Both the position numbers and the translations under genes were made by a program. From Gelatoporia subvermispora B (Eukaryota > Basidiomycota > Agaricomycetes > Polyporales > Gelatoporiaceae), in the NCBI GenBank assembly GCA_000320605.2, contig KB445809.1:375422-439421 (forward strand): a stretch of 64,000 nucleotides of DNA. The letters run 5' to 3'. Shown in pieces: positions 11,143 to 22,426 of the stretch (positions are counted from its first letter, which is position 1; every line of letters begins with the position of its first letter). A model generated the notes under the pieces. The model searched no databases. It was given only the letters and a program-made list of their open reading frames with translations, and had not been told where the DNA came from.

Positions 11143-12323
11143 TCACTTCACTGCCACAATTACGTCATCCAGAAAGGAGTCTCCAGAGAGATGTAAGTGA
11201 AGAGGATGGACTGCACCCGCCACAAGTACGGTACTACGCTGGCCCGAGGAAAGTGTATCCAAGACGATGGCGCTTGGAAGAGTTCGCGAGACTCCGATAC
11301 GGTCTGGCTCTGAGCGCTGGTTCAACCGTATAATGATTAGATCAAATAAAAAAGCAGTCACTTGAGCAGTCTAGATGGTCATGGGCGCAAAAGATCATTA
11401 GCTCAGACAAATGTCGAAGAAAGCGGACTGACCACTGGGCCAATCACATTGTCTGCACGGTGTGTGATACTGCTGTCCCGAGGAAGGCATTTGCTGTAAG
11501 CGTGTACAGCAATTCAGAGTCGATGATGATGCGCATGACCAAGACAGGACGGTGTCGGCCAACAACGTGCTTCTGAGTCACGCGAGTAACTTTTTACAGA
11601 CGATATACGATCAGACCTGTTCAATAATCAGTAGGGGAAACGCAGCATCGTCGAATACCGACATGTGAGCTCCAAGACGCACTTGTTGTGATGATGTTAT
11701 TGACCACTGTTAACACAAGCGCGGCTCCGATGAATGGCGCGATCTGCGGACTATTGAAACCAGAGGGAGAGTGGGACTGGAGGGAAAGGACGAGTATCGT
11801 AATGGCTATGCTGCATGCCGCAAACCAAATCATGAAGTAGGGAATCGTGACCTTCCACCTGCGGTCATAGATGGCCCAGGATCGATATACCTGCATTACC
11901 TGAGTCCCACCCTGAAGGAAGGAGTATAGTACTTACCAACATCGCGTCTCCTATGGAGGGCTGAAGGATGATGTATAAATCCTTTCGAGTCTAGTTAAAT
12001 TGGGGTCTGCAACGACCCGACAAAATGTGAAGTACCTGTACAGCGTTCATCCAACACGATAGGTCGAGGAACAGCGAAATGTTTCCATTTTTGTGAACAA
12101 AGACCCGATCATTGAGTGCTAGGTACGTGCAAGCGTTGATGAAACCGATGATTCCCATCGACACAGTAACCGCGATGAGTATCCAGTCTCGCTTGTGGTC
12201 TGGACCGCGGTCTTTGGACAACTGAATCCACAACGAGATACAGAAATTGATGAGGTGAATGCCAAGCAGGATATTTGTAAGGAACGATCATATCAACCGA
12301 GCTGTCACAACTGACAAAGCCAT
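11143..12323 (-). pseudogene. Copy F: inactivated array member
   Basis: Full-length copy with several lesions. Near the N-terminus the family's ARLIGSF reads ARLI-stop-SF, because GGA has become TGA (about 12290-12295). In the fourth exon YRLWKVTR has TAA in place of the TGG tryptophan (about 11592-11600). Downstream, the equivalent of SQTSADYVIGP is frameshifted by a one-base loss, giving SHTVQTM and a stop (about 11440-11470). Other exons remain readable: NWILIAVT-type helix, FLDLSCWMN, SWAIYDRRWKVTIPYF, and a C-terminal LFDLIIIRLNQ exon ending at 11143. Its nearest relative is copy A, shown by near-identical sequence over the 11766-12300 and 1051-1600 intervals and upstream. Confidence 0.8.
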
Positions 12324-12519
12324 AACAACTGGAAGAAGAGGATATGAAGGAGTCTCCTCGAGATGGTGCAAGCGAGGCGTACCTGAAAGCAAGGTATGAT
12401 TATAAGAAGCGATGCCGTTCTCCTATACTGAAGAGCTGTAGTGCGGACCCAGCGCTACACTAACAGAGTACGGAGGGGACGTCGAGATGTGCAGGAGCTC
12501 TCGAAGGTTCACCAGGATT

Positions 12520-12625
12520 GAAGATATATATACCCTGGTGTCAAGATATAGGTCTAGCTATGAATATGGCAGACCACACTGACTTGGCGATCTTGCCCGA
12601 GGGTGAAAGCCAGCAGGTTGGCAGG
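12520..12625 (-). promoter_or_regulatory. Conserved upstream block of copy F
   Basis: Same block as before copy A: GATATATATACCCTGGTGTC, AAGATATAGGTCTAGCTATG and GACTTGGCGATCTTGCCC in plus-strand reading. It lies about 200-300 bp upstream of the ATG at 12323. Retained despite death of the gene, which fits recent duplication rather than selection on this copy. Confidence 0.45.
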
Positions 12626-12744
12626 CCGGTGACTCAAATCACAATGAATCTTGGTTCGTGAGTGCAGAACTATTGGACAGTTCCAAAGACTAAGAATATC
12701 AATGAACGATGGACAGCAATTTACAAAAACTAGAGACTGTTACC

Positions 12745-13340
12745 AAGACATCATCGCAATCAAGACAATGTGAGAAGATGTCCGACAACTCACATGACTT
12801 CGAGATCACGTCGCCTCCCTGTTATTCGATGGACTTGCGGCCACTTAGTAACAGCGGTGCAGCACTGTTGCTTCCAATGCGCCACAATGTGATCCACTAC
12901 AAACGGAAGGATCTGTAAGTACCCGAACCTGAGAGGACGCTCAGCAGCTCACATGATCTTATTTATGATGCGGTCCGTGCTAAGCCGGGCTCAACTCGAC
13001 AACCGCTCGACAGGCGACATCAGTCCATGGGTACCGGCGAGCTTCCCGGTGTGGCATCGAATGCGGAGATGTGAGGGGCCCATGTGCAGCGGAAGGTCAA
13101 TCTTAAATTGCGGGGAGAATACGCTGTCACGGCGTGTGCAAATCCTGTGCGGCATGGGAGCATAAACAACCCGGATACGATCCCTGAGCGATTAGGCGTT
13201 TGATGTAATAAGAACCGCCGACGCCTGTGTCGCATATAAAGGCCTGTGGCCCCTGTAGCGAGGGGGGCCGGATAAAGGCGGGGTGCGTGACTATCTGATC
13301 CTGGAAGCACGTCCTCGCTTGTGTGTACCGTCATGGTTCA
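12745..13340. repeat. Array spacer repeat, copy 3
   Basis: Third spacer, between copies G and F. The part near 12755-12807 is nearly identical to 2045-2100. The rest shares CATCAGTCCATGGGTACCGG, TGTGGCATCGAAT and GTCACGGCGTGTGCA with the other two copies. It ends close to the 3' end of copy G. Confidence 0.7.
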
Positions 13341-13449
13341 GAATGTGACTCCCACTCGGGTGCTTTGAGTTTATCGATTCAGATGTGATATCGATCGTGA
13401 GTGCAGGTATCGAAACACATTGCGAAAGTGCTCAGTCACTTCGTTGGCG

Positions 13450-14620
13450 CTATTCGCTCGTTGGATAGGGATCCCGAGAAACGTGCAAGTGAAGAGGGTG
13501 GATTATACCTACCACATGTGCGGTACCGCGCTCGCTCAAATCGAGTGTGTCCAACACGATGGCGGTTCGCTGAGTGGTTGGGACGCCAATATGGTCTGGT
13601 GTTGGGCGCTGATTTAACTGTATTATGATTAAATCGAATGCGATCGCAGTGACTTGTACAGTCTAGATGGACACAGACGTGAAGATTCGTCAGGGCTCCT
13701 GAAAGTCGAAGAAACCGGACTCACAACTGGGCCGATCACATAGTCTGCACTGGTCTGTGAGACTATTGTCCCGAGATAAACGGCTGCCGTAAGGGTGTAC
13801 AACAATCCAGAGTCGATGATGATGTGCATGACCAATACAAGACGGTGTCGACTAATCACGTGCTTCTGAGTCACGCGAGTAACTTTCCATAGACGATATA
13901 CGATCATACCTATTGAAGAGTCAGCAGGAACAAGGCAAAGCCATGGAATACTAAGAGGACATCAGGTTCAGGACGCACTTGTTGCGATTATGTTATTAAC
14001 CACCGTTAACACAACCGTGGTTTCGATGAATGGTGCGTACTGCGGACTATTGAAACCGGGGGGAGAATGGGTCTGGAGCGAGAGAACAACTATTGTAACG
14101 GCTATGCTACATGCCGCAAGCCAGATCATGAAGTACGGGATGGTAACTTTCCACCTGCGATCGTGGATGGCCCAAAATCGATATACCTGTGTTATCTTAG
14201 CCACGCCCGGGTAGGAGCAGCGTAATGCTCACCAACATGGCGTCCCCTATTACAGGCTGGAGGAAGATGCATATATCCTTCAAATACCAGGTGGATTGAG
14301 CTTCTGGAAACACTCGACAAGATATCGAATACCTGTACAACGTTCATCCAAATAGATAGGTCAAGGAACAAGGCAGGATCTCCGTTTTCGAGAACCAAGA
14401 CCCGCTTATTGAGTGCTAAATACATGCAAGCGTTGATGACACCGATAATCCCCATCGAGAAAGTGACCGCGATGAGGATCCAGTTAGGTTTGCGGCCTGG
14501 ATCGCGATCTTTGAACAACTGGATCCACAATGAAGTACAGAAAGTGATGAACTGGATGCCAAGTAGAATGTTTGTAAGGAAAGATCCCATCAACCGAGCT
14601 GTCCCAACTGACAAAGCCAT
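13450..14620 (-). CDS. Copy G: seven-TM-like membrane protein
   Basis: Intact-looking array member. The ATG at 14620 gives MALSVGTARLMG, then TNILLGIQFITFCTSLWIQL, ILIAVTFSMGIIGVINAC and FLDLSIWMNVVQ. A short exon has LQPVIGDAMLV. The next has QVYRFWAIHDRRWKVTIPYF with following helices ending LTVVNNIIATS. The next begins IVYRLWKVTRVTQKHVISRH with helix LLYTLTAAVYLGTIVS and DYVIGPVVS. The last exon reads VTAIAFDLIIIQLNQ with a polar tail ending TSE at 13450. Where copy F has stops or a frameshift, G has the tryptophan codon TGG, ARLMGSF and an uninterrupted SQTSADYV. It therefore gives the reference for the ancestral reading frame. No function is known. Confidence 0.8.
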
Positions 14621-14814
14621 AATGGCTGGAAGAGGATTTCAAGGCTTTTCTTCGAGATGATGCAAGCGGGGCGGTCCTAAAAGCAAGCTACTGGTCTCCT
14701 GCACCAAACGCCAAGATGGGATAGCTGTAGTGTGGACGTAGCGCTGAGCTGGAGAGATTGGCAATGCCGTAGAAGACGCCGCGATGTTGGGGAACCCTCT
14801 GACGCTATGTATGC

Positions 14815-14935
14815 CGGAAGATATCCATGCTCTGATATGAAGAGATGGGTCTGGCGGCAGATATGGCGCACCACGCCGACTTGTCGATCTTGTCCGACGG
14901 TGGAAGTCGGCAAATCGACAGGGTGGCGGTTGCTA
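14815..14935 (-). promoter_or_regulatory. Conserved upstream block of copy G
   Basis: More diverged version of the block before copies A and F, with GATATCCATGCTCTGATATG and GACTTGTCGATCTTGTCCGA (plus-strand reading), about 200-300 bp before the ATG. Immediately further upstream lies the GH3 remnant tail. Confidence 0.4.
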
Positions 14936-15149
14936 TGCACAATACCCGGGATCGCCAGGTGCAGAACTCACGGAATCGTGAGCAAAAATGGCGAGTGGGA
15001 TTCAACGGATTTCTTGCAAGCCAGTCATTGGATCCAGAAAGGAGCTCGGTGGCTGCTTGTGGGAGAGCACCGATCGGACATCGGAAATGCGCGGAGTGAA
15101 CACATTTCTGGCTCCGATCGGTCGGCGCCGAGCAACAGCCACAGCAGTC

Positions 15150-16440
15150 TGAGAGTGCCAAGCTCCTCAGAGTACGTATCGGTCCTGTCCATCCGACTGA
15201 AATGCAGAACACCCCACTTGACTTGCGCCATCCTGCGCGTCGACATCCCACACCCACGAACCATGCCACGACAGCGTGATACACACCGTCTAGCTCTCGC
15301 CCAGACCCGGAAGCACTTCCGCGAAGCCACGGAGAACCTACGATGCTCCGGTCAGGTCCGGCGAGTGCAAGTACAGCTGCAGAATCTGTGCGATAGCGGG
15401 GTGCCATTCGCTCTCCGTGTGCTTTGAAATCAGAAGAGAGTTTAGAAAAAACAGGAGGCGCCTCGCCTCCTGACCCAGTATCCTCTAGACCAAATCTCAC
15501 CTCGAACGTGCGATCGTCTAGGGGAGACGCCCGGACAGGTTGAAGTCGGCATAGAGCACATCGATGAGTGCGTTGCTCGCCATAGTTACCGATATGACCT
15601 GCATTGTCCGACGCAAAGTTACATCAGACCTGCAGCGAGACCACACAGGACAGGAAGACCCACCGTGGCAACGTTTGGGTCCTTGATCCCCGCCTCGAGG
15701 TCAAGCAACCCGACCGAGTGCACGACGACGATCGTGTTATTCACCTCTGACTGTATTGATTAGTTTGTCCGCATCATGCCGCAGCGTGAGGTTGTTCCTA
15801 TCGTCCACGTTGCCGTTCACGCCCGCGGACTTCTCACCCGAGTGTGCATCCACAATCACCATCTGCAGGCACATCTCGTCCTAGCTGCTTCGGAATATCA
15901 GGGAGAGTCACACACCGCAGTCTTGAACCCAGGCGCGCGTCGCGTCAAAATCCAAAATACACCAGTTCACACCCGTCCTGTCCTGCACCGTGCGGTCCTG
16001 GATTGCATCCACCGGCGTGATCTAATACGGGAAGTTCGCTATGCCCCAGCCATAGCCCATGGCCAGGATCCCGTCATCTCCGACGCGGTCAGTGAATCCG
16101 CTTGGGCCTATCGTCGTGTCCGCTGCATCCGGGCCTGTTGTTGCACAACAAAAATTGGATGGACAAATTACCAGACAGCGAGCAGCAACCGCACACTGAG
16201 AGTTGAATCGAAAAACTGTAACGACGTGGAGTTGGGAACAATCACGTGAGAGGGACGAAGAGGACGGACCGGTGATAGCGACGTTCTTGGGCTTGTCGAG
16301 CGGGAGCGGCCCATTGATCTTGAGCAACGCCGTGCCCACCGCGCCAATCTGACTCGTGGTCACCCTGTCTACCCTTCCAAGTGCTGGTTCATCGCCGCCG
16401 AGTCGTTGTTAAACGCGTGCTCGTGACGGTGAGAAGGGCA
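15150..16440 (-). pseudogene. GH3 beta-glucosidase remnant 2
   Basis: Longer GH3 remnant. From high to low coordinates: FNNDSAAMNQHLEG then a stop (about 16370-16430), ALLKINGPLPLDKPKNVAI and DAADTTIGPSGFTDRVGDDG, ILAMGYGWGIANFPY (16022-16363), a TGVNW.ILDFDATRAWVQDCG-like stretch (15920-16010), NNTIVVVHSVGLLDLEAG and DPNVAT (15670-15760). After a gap comes the C-terminal fibronectin-like domain: LQLYLHSPDLTGAS, VLRGFAEVLPGLGES and WVWDVDAQDG (15200-15420), broken by stops. The catalytic N-terminal barrel is absent. Compared with remnant 1 it retains the C-terminal domain. Ancestral GH3 enzymes release glucose from beta-glucosides; this copy cannot. Confidence 0.85.
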
Positions 16441-16984
16441 GCGAGCGTGCGGAGACAGGGCGAGAACTACATGAGACTAGTATCCGCGCCGCGGCGTGTC
16501 TGCTCGACGCAGCGAGCGGAACGGCGAGCTTCTGGAAGCGCAGCGCGCAGAGGACGAGGCAGCTCCACGCTGACCCAACACGTGACAAAGCAAGTTTCCT
16601 GTAATTCTGCTGCATGTTGAAGTCGCCTCAGGTCCATCGCAGGCAGCACGTACGGCGCGAAGCACGTCCACAGACGCGATCGCGCACATCGCGCCAATCC
16701 CCATTCCACATTGGGTGAGGGCCAGACGCTGCGGACCGACCCACGCACAGCCTCTCTTCGCAGCGAAGCTTGCTGTTGTACGGCTCTCGGACGTCTGCCC
16801 TCCTCCCTCGTTGCTGGCAGCACCCACCAGAAGTAACAAGCTCGCCCTGCCATTGACCACTACGACGATTCCTGCGCATCTTTGTGTCTCTCCTTTCGCA
16901 CAGCATCTCGAACAGTGATCTCGGTCCGCAGACGGCCCCGTCTTCGCGGTCGCGCAGCACCTTGGATGCTGATCGCCGCCCGCA

Positions 16985-17168
16985 GGGTGCTAGGTACATG
17001 CAAATGTTGACAACGCCGATGACCACCATCGACAGTGACAGCGAGGAGAATTACGACCCAGGTCGCAATCTGAAGACAGATGTTTTCACAACGAGGCACA
17101 GAAAGCAATGAGGTGAATGCCAGGCAGGACGTTGTTAGGGAAGGAGCTGCATCAATGGCCAAAGCCAT
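16985..17168 (-). pseudogene. Fragment H: N-terminal remnant of array family
   Basis: The start MALAIDAA at 17168 and, in shifted frames, a VVILLAVTV / MVVIGVVNICMYLAP stretch correspond to the first two helices of the family (MALSVGTA and LIAVTV.MGIIGVINAC.YLA). The helix between them is mostly lost. No later exon follows; degraded sequence and then GH3 remnant 2 occur downstream on the same strand. This marks the far edge of the array. Confidence 0.6.
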
Positions 17169-17786
17169 AATGACCGAAAGAAGACGGTGTGAGGGACTAG
17201 AAGATGATGGTATGCGGGACTGGAAGAATAGTGCTGCTCTCCTGCACTTAAGTCAAGACTCAAGACGGTATAGTCGTATTGTAGACCCAGCGCTCAGCTG
17301 ATAGGAGGACGTAGAGGGTGCCGTGACGAGCAGGAGTCTCTAGGATTGAGTAGGCCAGAAGAGATATTAAGAGATAAGTTTGACGACAGGCGTTACAGAC
17401 TACGTCGGGTTGTCAATCTTGTTCGAGGAGGAAAGCCGACAGCACTGTAATGCACCATGCACTTGTAGCGAGTGCACACCTAGTTGATGGTCGCAGCTGT
17501 GAGCTCACAGCGCTCACAGATGATTTGCCTGGAAGGAGTTCCGTTGAGAAATTTGGACAGCAGCTTTGAGAAACCGGTGCCTGAAGCCGAGGCTGTTTCC
17601 CGGAGGGCACCTGTCGGACACCGAAAATTCTGCCACCGCACCCGCTCGGAGTGACCATGATTAAGATGCCGATCGGGCAGCGCCGAGCAGTTATGAACGA
17701 ATAGGAGTGGCCCTCTAGAGCGAGCTCGGTCTTTCTTCCGCTGACTCTGACCTCCCGAATCCCCATCGCGACTGTAACAAGACAAT

Positions 17787-17933
17787 CCGCTCGTTCAAGA
17801 ACAGAACCAGAACATGTGAAACGTCCCAGAAAGCTCGCGTACCTATCGGCTATGAGTAAGTCTAACCTAATTGTAGTTTCCCGCGCACTTTTTCAGACGT
17901 TTCACAGATTTAACTTTCATCTTGAACGAGCGG
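17787..17933 (+). mobile_element. 147-bp MITE, copy 1
   Basis: A short non-autonomous DNA-transposon-like element. It is bounded by perfect 14-bp terminal inverted repeats CCGCTCGTTCAAGA / TCTTGAACGAGCGG and flanked by a 3-bp target duplication AAT (17784-17786 and 17934-17936). An internal 11-bp inverted repeat TGTGAAACGTC (17815-17825) / GACGTTTCACA (17896-17906) makes it partly palindromic. A second copy of identical length lies at 38138-38284 in the opposite orientation, differing at only two positions by eye. It has no coding capacity. A 3-bp duplication is seen in PIF/Harbinger and CACTA superfamilies; I cannot assign it to either. Confidence 0.85.
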
Positions 17934-17936
17934 AAT

Positions 17937-19648
17937 GGAAGTGCTTGTGGACATGTTCTCGGATTTCACTTATGCTCTTGTCGTCAGCGAGCATCATCGC
18001 AGATTTGAAAGAGGAAGCTTCGCGAAATTGAAGATTTACGGCGCTATGGTGCGCGACAATGGCAGCATGTTAAGGATCATCCTCTGGTCGTCGACAGGGC
18101 CGTTCGGCCACGACTGTGTTGCTGCACACGTTACTGCTCCTGATGACGATCTCAAAGCTTGAGCTCTCGTGATCTGCCAGCGATGCTTGCCTCGGAATGC
18201 CTCCAAAACATAGCTGCCAAGGCTTGGGCATCAACGCTGGTCTTCAGAATCGCGCGTGTGCCCAAAATCCCGCGCTCGACGCGGTACCTGTCGAAAGGTT
18301 CGCCGTCGGCAGTGATTCGGATGTTCGATCAGACCTTAGCAGGTCTGACCCTGTAACCCCTCCTAGGCGCGCCGCGCCAGTGTTTTCGTTGTCTAGATCG
18401 CTTGTTTCCTGCTTCGAGTCTAGTCTGCTTTGTTAGAGGGAAATACACAGCGCAGGTATCCTCCGTTGAGTACATTCTTCATAGATAGAGCTGAAATAGG
18501 CTTACGGCGCCGGACGCAGACTGAAGGGACAGGACGACTGTGCGTGCGATAGTGACGTGAGCTACTCACCCAGGGTCGCCTTCGTTTAATACGCGGGTTC
18601 CAACTTGAACAGGTGGCTATGCCCTTCATGTCTTCTGCGTGTTTTCCAAGAATGCTCATTAGTACAGTGGCTCATGATTGATTCTGTCCAGTCTGTGGAG
18701 TTAATGCGTCACTCCAGTATACGCACATGTCCAGCCGGACAGGTTCTTGCTTTCGTCCTCCGAAAGCTGCAATATCAGCTTGTGTCTCCTCAAAACGCAC
18801 TCAATCTACAGCTACAGGTCGAATTTCGAATTTGTGACTGATTTCTATCTGCCGATGTAGCTCGGCAGTTTGAGTAGGCTCCTTTATGTAAAGAGATATG
18901 ATACCCGATCGCCAATCGTCTCGACCGGCCACCGTGTGTGTTTCTCTCACTCTTGGTAGTGGACTAGATATCCTCTGCTGGCCATGCAAAGGATAGTTCT
19001 TCACGGACGAATATATACGGCCTCTGGTGGTCGACTGCGTCTTCATCGGCGGGGATCTAGAGTCGGGCATCAGCGGCGGTGTTACGACACCGTGGCGCCC
19101 ACAGCTCAGCCGTGGTGAGCTCCCAATTGCTCGCTTATTTATCCTTAGACTGTGGGTGCTTGAGAGGCGATTTGAATCTCGGCGACGGACAGCTCCGAAG
19201 CATGCTCGGCGAGATGAATGCGCACGTCAACCTGCGAACGCTGGATAAACTAGGGTTTCAGAGAGCTTCCAGCGTAGCCTTGCACGCAGACCAGTGAGTA
19301 AGCTTCTCGAGTATCTTCCACTGCGCAGCGCACAGACGCTGCGCGAAAGACGCATCCAGATAGTCTGCATACCAGGGGACCTGTCGTACGTAACTCGCAT
19401 ACCGCTGGTCGCCTTAATCTACTAATCTCAGTACCGTCCTGGCGTCTTGGTCCACATGACAGGCGGTACTAGCTCTTACGGAAATTACGACCGTTGCGAC
19501 CCGCCGAAACACCTGGAGATCTCATATGCGCGGGCTCCAATTGCGCCCTGTTATATATAGTAGTTCTCCGCGGTATCATAAGTTTCCCCCCTCATCTCCG
19601 GCTGGTCTGTGCCTCCATATTCCTTTACGCTGAGCAGTACTGAACGCA
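17937..19648. other. Intergenic, no gene supported
   Basis: Several short open frames on both strands but none with coherent domains, splicing or paralogues. No recognised repeats beyond the MITE at its left border. A TATATATAGTAG motif at about 19552 lies roughly 100 bp before the next ATG and could be the TATA region of the following gene. Confidence 0.4.
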
Positions 19649-21267
19649 ATGTCGGCCGCCGCCCCAACCATTGAGATATCGCGCCTTATCGGCCCGATCG
19701 CTCTGGGGGTGGTCATTAATATGTTCTTCTACGGCATTGTCGTTCTCCAATTTGCTCAGTATCAGTGGAACCAGTATCGAGATGGCTGGCTCCTGAGGTG
19801 CGCCATCCAGATATTTGGGAGTGTTGCGAGTTACTAATGACAGAAACAGACTGATCGTTAACGGAACCTTTATTGTGGACACGGGGGAGGTCGCCATAGC
19901 TATGTTCATGCTATGGGATTATGGGGTCAACCATTTCGATGATGTCGCCTTCCTGGGAGAGGCCCCTTGGTCTTTCGGTATTGTACCAATCTTCACAGGT
20001 TCGTGTCACATGGTGCCAAAGGTAGAGTCACTCTGACAATGTAATGTTATGTGTCGCTAGTAATGTAAGTCGCGAGAGATTGTCGGCGACGATTGCGCTA
20101 ATATCGACTCAATTCCTCTAGGGTCGCTGTGCCTATTCAACATCTGTTCGCGTGGCGTATCAAGACCGTTAGCCAGTCATGGCTACTTTTTGGTATCTTG
20201 TCCGCTCTCTCGTGGGCGTCTGGTGTACTGGGATTTGCAAGTGCCATCGCAGGCCTATCAAAGTCGAAGTATGTTGTCTCATGCTCTTGCCAGTTGGTGT
20301 TCTGAGTTCTCTTTATTGTGCAGTATTTTACAGCTCGTCAAATTTGGACCTATCGCCGAAGCATGGCTAGCGGTGACACTCGTTTGTGACACGGCCCTCT
20401 CGTTAGTTGTTCTCCTGCCTAGCTTACACGCGCCGCTGATGTCTACTGCAGTGGTTTCCTGTTCTGGCACTTCTCACAGAACACTGGCGAGATCACGAAG
20501 AGTGAGTTCAGTCAATCCGACAGATCCTCGTGATACTGATTTGTGTTGTCTAGGGACCGAGAACCATATCAATCGTTTAATTCAAGCTTCTGTCGAAACA
20601 ACAGTGTTTACGGCCCTCTTTGTTGTAAGTAGAGCCCTTCGGTGTTGCTTGATGTTCGTTGCTGATACCATGTAGATTGCGGACCTAGTCTGTTTCGTAA
20701 GTTAGACTAGTGACTCTTAAGCCAGGTCTGACATGCCCTCCGCAAATTAGCTCAAATGGAAGGACACTAACTTCCATTTAATCTTTGCTATCGTGAGTGC
20801 CCAGGGTTTCAACTGTCTCGATAATGCTAACATCCTTTACAGCCCGCTGGTCGGCTTTACACGTACGTACTTTGCTTCTCTGATTCACTGTACTCGTTAA
20901 CGCTAGATTTTGCGATTGAAGCGCCACTTTGTACTCGGTATGTTGCCATCGACACTAAGATGTTGTCGACCTGATCAATCCATAGGCGCTGAACTACCGG
21001 TCAACCCTCCGAGAGGAGATTGCAGATGGCCCAGCATTCCTCGTAAGTCATCATGCCATATCCATTTTCTCAAGCCTTATTGCTTGCGCATAGACCGGCA
21101 ACCAATTTGCCCGCGGCTTTGAAATATCCACTAACATCAAGCCTACTGAAGTGACTATTGCGGTCGAACAAGATGTCCAGCTTGACCCGTACGTGCCTGC
21201 CGCCCGTCACAGCACGAAGAAGGGCGGCGCTATGGGCGACGCCGAGTACAGCTTCACGCCGATGTAA
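19649..21267 (+). CDS. DUF6534-type multi-pass membrane protein
   Basis: Membrane protein of the fungal DUF6534-like class. ATG at 19649 gives an acidic, amphipathic start, then LIGPIALGVVINMFFYGIVV with QFAQYQWNQYRDGW. After an intron come LIVNGTFIVDTGEVAIAMFM and WSFGIVPIFT; then VAVPIQHLFAWRIKTVSQSW and helices GILSALSWASGVLGFASAIA; KFGPIAEAWLAVTLVCDTAL; RLIQASVETTVFTALFVIAD; a last helix region, and a C-terminal exon FARGFEISTNIKPTEVT that ends YSFTPM at 21267. At least eight exons with introns of 45-70 nt. The order GP...G.....YG, then a VQ-type helix with AWRI and the SK-rich loop, is characteristic of this mushroom-expanded family. No biochemical role is established. It is not closely related to the array at 1-17 kb. 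Confidence 0.8.
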
Positions 21268-21589
21268 CAATTTTGAACGTGACTGTCGTTGACATGAGAT
21301 GGCACTTTGCCATACATCAAGAATGATGTATTGCAGAGAGGGAGATCCTCGGTAAAGCAGACCACTATCGCCGCGGCGGGATATTCATGTATACCGGAAA
21401 GCAAAGATTCTCCATATAATGTGATATGATGTTCTTGCGATGAATGTAGTTGATATTAGCCTATGCACGTACACTAATGCAATCGCTGCAAGCTTCGCAC
21501 GCGTCGGAAGCGCTTGCGAGAACGCACCAAAACCTCGATCACGGCTTGGTCACGCTATGCCATCGCGCCCCATCGTCGACGCATTGCTT

Positions 21590-21985
21590 TCGAACCTCGC
21601 GGCGATACCCCATGTTCTCTCCGCACCTCATTGAGCCAACCTCAATTTAACCAGACTCGATTTCGTCTAACAATCCATTGAGGTCTTTCGCAACCTTGCT
21701 GAGGCTGGGCCTTTACGGACGCTGGCCTCGTTGGATCTCCACCCATATCACTTCATTCACTTACCCGATCCCACCTTCGTTTTGTTTGCATGGCTTTGGG
21801 CGCAACACCATTCCATTTACGTCGTATCTCACAAGCTGGGACGGCCTTTGGGCTGACTCGGCCGGAGAGTGTAGTGGAGTGCGAGATAGTCGGTGACACA
21901 ATTACAGGCTGTGGGCACATCAAAAAATCACCGTTTACTGAAGATGAAGAGGGGAGTGATAAGCGAAGGTGCGGTGGCATACTTT
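21590..21985 (+). pseudogene. C-terminal fragment of a serine hydrolase
   Basis: Matches the tail of the intact hydrolase at 50696-53032. It contains NLAAIPHVLS (compare AFASIPSYLS), then SFATLLRLGLYGRWPRWIST (compare PFATLLRPGLYGRWPRWISS), GRNTIPFTSYLTSWDG, and in another frame VECEIVGDTITGCG. Frame changes between segments show it is dead. The SxxK, YxN and HxG active-site regions are absent. It lies in the opposite orientation to the intact gene, about 29 kb away. Confidence 0.75.
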
Positions 21986-22426
21986 GCGAAGGTGTGATCC
22001 AGCAATTTTACAGCGTAGTTGGAATTAATATACAGTTATGCTGCCATCACCCTGCGCGTCTGTCACCTTACAGTCATCGGACAGGTAGAATGGATACATT
22101 AAAGAGATAGCTTGTGTGAAATTGGAGACATCGTCGTAAGTTCACATTCATGTGGTGTAGTCAGACAATTTGTAGAAAGTAATGGGACACGGAGAAGGAA
22201 GTAAATGATGCCGGGGTGCCGAGAGCGCCTACGCGATCGCGACGCGCAGGCGCTCGCAGACGAGCTCCAAACGGAACGCGTTCATTCTCTCCATCTTCGC
22301 ATCCTCATCAGCCATCTACCAACGCTCTCGTTGGATCATACGAATTCATTTTGCTTCATCTCTTGAATTTAAGACCCCATAAGAGCCGCTGAGGCAGAGT
22401 CTACCTCAGAGGGCAGTGAAATCAAG

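Noticed and set aside
14732..15500. 231-codon frames on both strands over GH3 remnant 2
   Set aside because: The GH3 C-terminal motifs are spread over several minus-strand frames with stops, so neither long frame is a real protein.
17816..18031. Open frame shared by the two MITE copies
   Set aside because: The shared peptide is simply the translation of the 147-bp element; the frame differs after the element boundary and has no transposase motif.
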